Below are positions 61,201-64,000 of a DNA stretch of 64,000 nucleotides, in pieces. Location: assembly GCA_964397995.1 (NCBI GenBank), contig CAYNLG010000008.1, positions 1-64,000 of the forward strand. The letters are read 5' to 3'. The DNA comes from CAYNLG01 sp964397995. Lineage in GTDB: Bacteria; Planctomycetota; Phycisphaerae; FEN-1346. The stretch's first letter is position 1; every line of letters begins with the position of its first letter. A program made the translations under genes and the position numbers. The notes under the pieces were generated by a model, which saw only the letters and a program-made list of their open reading frames with translations, was not told the origin of the DNA and did no database searches.

Positions 61201-63020
61201 GTCTGCACGCCTACATCGCGGGCGGGCCGAACGACGGCGTCCGCCGCGGCGACCGGTTCTACGTGTGGCGGCGGGTCCACGAGCACGCGAAGCACTGCCC
61301 GGCGTATGCCCTGGAGCTCGACTGGTACGCGACGCGGACGGGCGAGCACCTCGGCTGGCTGAAGCCCGTCATCCGCGGGACAAACCGGGCCGTGGCGCCG
61401 CTGGCCGCCGGGCGCACCCTGTATTGTGGCGACACGCGCGGCGGGCCGCACACCGGCGGGACGCCCGAGGAGCGGCAGGTGGTCGCCATCGACACCGACG
61501 GGGCGCCCGCCGTCGTGGCCCGGAGCGGCGCGCCGCACCTCAGCGGGACGCCCGTCGCGGCCGGTGAGCAGCTCTTCCTGCGGCTGGGGGGCGAGGTGGT
61601 GTGCGTGGCCGTTACGGACGACGCGGGACGCCGCTACCAGGACGAGGTGATGGCCGAGACACTGCTCGCGGGTCTCTACGACGTGCCCAAGGCGTCGGCT
61701 CTGCCGGTCGTGGAGCCGGCCGCCGCGGCCGTGCTGCCGTCGGAGTGCCCGGTGGTGCCGCTTGAGTCGGACGAGACGATCGCGACGTGGGTGGCGGCGG
61801 GGCCGTTCGAAGCGCATCCGGACGAGGCCGCGCCGGCGTCTCTCGGCACGGGCGGGGCGGTCCCCGGGCCGGGCACGGAGGTGACGGTGGCGGGGGAAAC
61901 GCGGTCGCTGGAGCCCCTCGGCCGCGACCTGGTCCAGGTGACGACCGGGTTCACCAATGACGGCCGCTTGGACGACTGGCAGCAGCGGCGGACGGTGCGG
62001 CGAATCGACGTGCGGCCTCTGGGGGAGGGGCGGCCGGGGGCGGTCGCGTACCTGTTCACGATGCTCGATTGCCGCCGCGACCAGGTGGCGTATCCGACGA
62101 TGGCGGCGCCGGGCATGGAAACGTGGCTCAGCGGCCGCAAGGTGGCCGCTGGCGAACCGGTCCGGTTGCGGGCGGGGCTGCACCCGCTGCTCGTCAAGGT
62201 GCGGATCGACCGCTTCCAGCGGACGGCGCCGCAGCCGCCCGTGGACGTGGCCGCGGCCGCGCAGGCGGGCGCCCTGACCCCGATCGGGTGGCCGGCGACG
62301 TGGCAGGTCGTGGGGCCGGTGACGGAGGCTCTGGGGGCGCCGGAAGCCGAGGCACTGGCGTCGGTGCCGGAGGCGCTGACGTTCGGCGAGACGCGCCTCG
62401 CGGCCCGGGCGCTGCCCGCCATCGGGCGGTCGCTGGATTTCTCGGCGCTCGTGGACCTGGCGCCCGGCGAGGCGCCGGCCGTGGGCGACGCGGTGCGCAC
62501 GGACGTCCGCGTGCCCAAGGGGGCGTCGGTCTACGCCTTTGCGCGGATCGACTGTCCGGCCGACGGGACGCTGCTCGTCAACGCGTCCGCCGACTGGCAC
62601 ATGGCGTGGTACGTGGACGGGACGCTCGCCTGCAGCACCCTGCGCCAGGGCAACCAACGGGCGCCGACGCAGCTCACGGCCCACACGTTCGCCGTGCCTG
62701 TGGCGAAGGGCACGCACGTGCTGGCCGTGCAGGTGAAGCCGGGGAGCAAGGGGTGGTCGCTGACGTCGTACGGGGCGCTCGCGACGGGGGCCGCGGAGGG
62801 GCTCGAGGCGTACGCGGCCAAGGACGGCGTGCGGGTGCCGGAGCCGGAGTTCCGGGCGGCGCCTGCGCTGCGGGTGCTGGACACGCCGGAGGCCGTGGAA
62901 GGGGTCTGGGAGGCCCAGATTCGGGCGAACCGGGGTCGGCTGGAGCATATCGTCGAGGCGCTGCCCGGGACGGACGCCGGGCGGCGGGCGCGGGCGCACC
63001 TGGACGCCCTTAAGCGGTAA
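58245..63020 (+). CDS. Giant secreted PQQ-like beta-propeller protein
   Basis: The 1591-residue protein starts with a signal peptide (about residues 9-30). The N-terminal 370 residues are beta-rich repeats that resemble each other and the partial gene at 63291. The middle contains PA14- or galactose-binding-like strands (VWVALAAHDHGCLWLNDRLVWVDAE), and a PQQ-like propeller follows from about residue 700 (RVDGDRVYVNTREGTLHCLDRATGAIRWS, GMMALDPVTGEPRWATA). A second sugar-binding-like domain is near the C-terminus. Such proteins are common in Planctomycetota, where they may bind or oxidise sugars; no catalytic residue set is visible. No membrane anchor is seen. Confidence 0.75.
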   Translation: MYDRRCRASRLTGLVCAGTLALAWAAAAFGAGDGAARLEAVRARLVREVATRAAADAEAGPSDDWHLTLDAGADQEDVRLVLRRRGGRWAWGKAAVPYWRQETQKEKFSFLHRSGVQSTRLDKAVYPLDASGLVAEGDALTGTLEATFRLNRLREDRMPPGGRHLFSTDGRWGLLDRWRITAHRTPREQRFRLDAALLDGVRDVTLTLREGMDGKPVTLRCRVPARPWEAPEVVAPTFNASVHQADTSGLAWDDGTLRGSATVRFVPDPWYPKQVHHVRYEVEARETPVGLRGTFRARVTGTEDIQVAGQSKGRRTREGPGAWTGSVAGVAPRAVEGRYRAEGDLGTYVGRVHGAVSPAATDVAAVLDAMVPDDADAAPAARAARLYADVRALRAALAMYPVPPAATVAATRLPPPVWPDGREAAAEAYASTLADLAEASGEADGATVVHGRPRPKDWRFGPWYGATPLEGGGDGAARLAVETDGPQRWQFIPTWRVLGPMPRPEGRAVLLSDLPDVLPAPAEATYGPNPADPDGQPVRWTGVAARGDGRLEPPAWAPARKNEAAAPGLPESVWYAAAEVASPAAQTVWVALAAHDHGCLWLNDRLVWVDAEREWGWAEDEVAVFPVTLRKGTNRLLARVRDDRGGSWLALHVCTRGGPAETVPPEDAGMDVARGDRWVPEASPPVAWDLEAGTNVAWRTAVPGGGGSRPRVDGDRVYVNTREGTLHCLDRATGAIRWSTTHSLFDVVDPAIGKAYEAAASQKDKRRVLRDRLGLREVGHESRPAAGDNRVFVHDGMGLLVAMDAEGTRLWRRATYMAEASVQLVGGRLVVAGAATPGWAEAYGVEAGNLTGKITRRAGHYYAGHGGHRSDKDEGPGPRHGMMALDPVTGEPRWATAVAGEFGDAPLVVEPAGGPAVLVTRSGQVLAPETGEVLCDRPELGAWDWQAAFASGDTVYTAWEGGRAAARVLADPAGQVALVPVWHGERLHAYIAGGPNDGVRRGDRFYVWRRVHEHAKHCPAYALELDWYATRTGEHLGWLKPVIRGTNRAVAPLAAGRTLYCGDTRGGPHTGGTPEERQVVAIDTDGAPAVVARSGAPHLSGTPVAAGEQLFLRLGGEVVCVAVTDDAGRRYQDEVMAETLLAGLYDVPKASALPVVEPAAAAVLPSECPVVPLESDETIATWVAAGPFEAHPDEAAPASLGTGGAVPGPGTEVTVAGETRSLEPLGRDLVQVTTGFTNDGRLDDWQQRRTVRRIDVRPLGEGRPGAVAYLFTMLDCRRDQVAYPTMAAPGMETWLSGRKVAAGEPVRLRAGLHPLLVKVRIDRFQRTAPQPPVDVAAAAQAGALTPIGWPATWQVVGPVTEALGAPEAEALASVPEALTFGETRLAARALPAIGRSLDFSALVDLAPGEAPAVGDAVRTDVRVPKGASVYAFARIDCPADGTLLVNASADWHMAWYVDGTLACSTLRQGNQRAPTQLTAHTFAVPVAKGTHVLAVQVKPGSKGWSLTSYGALATGAAEGLEAYAAKDGVRVPEPEFRAAPALRVLDTPEAVEGVWEAQIRANRGRLEHIVEALPGTDAGRRARAHLDALKR

Positions 63021-63086
63021 TTCCCCTCACGAATTGCCGCATGGAAGCCCCTTCGGTTGCCGGTTCGTGCTGCGCCCCCCCGAAAC

Positions 63087-63217
63087 GTGTCAGAAAGTGG
63101 CCCTTTTTGTCCTTTTCTTGTCAGAAAGTTGGTGCGTTTGTGGAAAGTTCTGGCACCAAAGTGGGCCCTTCTGGCTTTCTTTTGTGTCCCTTTTGTCCCT
63201 TTTTTGTCTTTTTCCTC
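63087..63217 (-). repeat. Intergenic copy of the A-rich repeat family
   Basis: On the minus strand this stretch reads as GACAAAAAAGGGACAAAAGG followed by GGTGCCAGAACTTTCC and two GTCAGAAAGT words (in the plus-strand orientation). It shares AAAGGGACAAAAGG and GTGCCAGAA with the insertion at 6271-6438. It lies between convergent genes, and the plus-strand pyrimidine tracts could also aid termination. Confidence 0.55.
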
Positions 63218-63290
63218 GGCACCTTGGGCGGGGCCTGCGCGGGGCCCCGCCCCCCCCTGAAGCGGGCCCGCCCGGCCCCGCCGGCGAGGC

Positions 63291-64000
63291 TCAGTTGTCG
63301 ATGCGTCCCCTGGCGCGGCCCGTGTGGGACCACGCCTCGCCGACCGTTCCGCTGAACGTTCCGGTGACGGCGCCGTCGGCGACAGTCGCGTCGACCTCGT
63401 AGGTCGCGGCCACGGCCGTCTTCGCCTCCGCGTTCAGGTAGAAGTACCGATCATTGCGGAAGAGCACCGTCAGCGTCCCGGCCAGGCGGCCCTTCTCGAG
63501 CACCAGGCCCGACGGGGCCACCTCGTGGGTCACGCCGTTGACCTTCCCGGCGCACGCCCAGCCGCGCAGCCCCTCGCCGGTGCGGACCAGGGCCACCGTG
63601 AGCGGCACCGTGTCCCGGTTCCGCTGGAGCTGCGTCGCGGCGCCGTCCATCTCCAGGACGAGCGTCTCGCCGGCCTCCGTCCTGGCGACCTTGCCGCCTA
63701 TCTTCCCGGCGACGGCCACGGGGTCGTCCACCGCGGGCACGGCGCGGGTGAAGGTGCCGGCCAGGGTGTCGCCGTCGCGGGCGAGGTCGAGCGTCCACTG
63801 TTCGTAGTGCCAGCCCATGGGCACCCGGGCGTTGCCGCGGAGGCCCTCGTCCGTCAGGGCCAAGCCGTCCGCCGGGTACGACCGCCAGGGCAGGGCCCGG
63901 GCGTAGCCGGCGGCCCAGTTGTTGACGGCGCCGGCCTCGGGGCCGACGATCTCCGGCCACTTGGCGGCCACCTCCGGCGCCGCGGACCGAGGGAAGCGGA
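63291..64000 (-). CDS. Secreted-type beta-rich protein, 3' part only (gene runs off the window)
   Basis: The frame is open to the right edge, so only the C-terminal part (about 236 residues) is present; a GTG at 63971 is unlikely to be the start because homologous-looking sequence (EVAAKWPEIVG) continues across it. The visible part has beta-strands of the form GRLAGTLTVLF and VTGTFSGTVGE that match the N-terminal domain of the 1591-residue protein at 58245 (LRGSATVRF, LRGTFRARVTG). The two genes are convergent and likely paralogous in this domain. The function is unknown. Confidence 0.6.
   Translation of the reverse strand, partial: RFPRSAAPEVAAKWPEIVGPEAGAVNNWAAGYARALPWRSYPADGLALTDEGLRGNARVPMGWHYEQWTLDLARDGDTLAGTFTRAVPAVDDPVAVAGKIGGKVARTEAGETLVLEMDGAATQLQRNRDTVPLTVALVRTGEGLRGWACAGKVNGVTHEVAPSGLVLEKGRLAGTLTVLFRNDRYFYLNAEAKTAVAATYEVDATVADGAVTGTFSGTVGEAWSHTGRARGRIDN

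Noticed and set aside
1..64000. CRISPR arrays, tRNA genes, insertion sequences and prophage
   Set aside because: No regularly spaced repeats, no tRNA T-arm with matching acceptor, no transposase or phage structural motif were found on reading both strands; a tRNAscan and ISfinder search would be decisive.

Overview
The window is about 64 kb of GC-rich bacterial chromosome carrying 44 protein-coding genes. It very probably comes from a Planctomycetota bacterium, perhaps Phycisphaerae-like. The evidence is three secreted proteins with C-terminal LPEP + hydrophobic + Arg-rich (PEP-CTERM) tails, a pseudopilin with the H-x9-DG motif, planctomycete-style dockerin repeats, two non-pyrrolysine MttB-family methyltransferases, and a very large PQQ-like beta-propeller protein. 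I saw no rRNA, tRNA, CRISPR array, transposase, phage gene or replication origin.

Region by region. (1) 0.1-5.3 kb: a PilZ protein, an oligogalacturonate-lyase-like propeller, and a divergent coupled pair made of a haem-motif TolB-like lipoprotein and a multi-spanning membrane protein. (2) 5.7-7.8 kb: an HD phosphohydrolase interrupted by an in-frame A-rich, Lys-rich repeat insertion. (3) 7.8-16.9 kb: a probably structured leader RNA, then a secreted-protein cluster (PEP-CTERM protein, pseudopilin, secreted EEP phosphatase/nuclease with dockerin repeats, another dockerin/PEP-CTERM protein, and a fusion of an S1/P1-like zinc nuclease with an EEP nuclease). (4) 16.9-24.5 kb: a lipoprotein-type MsrA and a tightly overlapping TetR-OMF-MFP-RND efflux operon with a likely operator dyad. 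(5) 24.6-33.1 kb: a uridine-phosphorylase-like gene facing a five-gene minus-strand operon (MttB homologue, MttB homologue, SAM methyltransferase, asparagine-synthetase homologue lacking the glutaminase Cys, canonical asparagine synthetase). (6) 33.4-36.2 kb: a CopB-type copper ATPase and an Fpg/Nei glycosylase. (7) 36.5-55.1 kb: a plus-strand stress and repair island with rhodanese, two GT4 glycosyltransferases, Hsp20, a six-BON protein, dodecin, LigD split into PE, ligase and polymerase genes, a SpoIIAA-like protein, a Rieske-FAD reductase, CHAD, an (alpha/alpha)6 protein, a GH65 phosphorylase, a GAF-PAS histidine kinase with NarL-type regulator, and a PRC-barrel protein. (8) 55.2-64 kb: an autotransporter, a giant secreted PQQ-like propeller, and the 3' part of a gene related to that protein's N-terminal region.

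The two strongest candidates for new biology are the five-gene MttB/methyltransferase/asparagine-synthetase operon, which has no corrinoid protein beside it, and the island at 36.5-55.1 kb, where redox and protein protection, end-joining enzymes and storage-sugar enzymes sit with their own two-component system. At the DNA level the notable signals are the structured leader at 7.82-8.19 kb and an A-rich repeat family with one copy inside a gene and one between genes. All functions are inferred from motifs read by eye; no database search was run.
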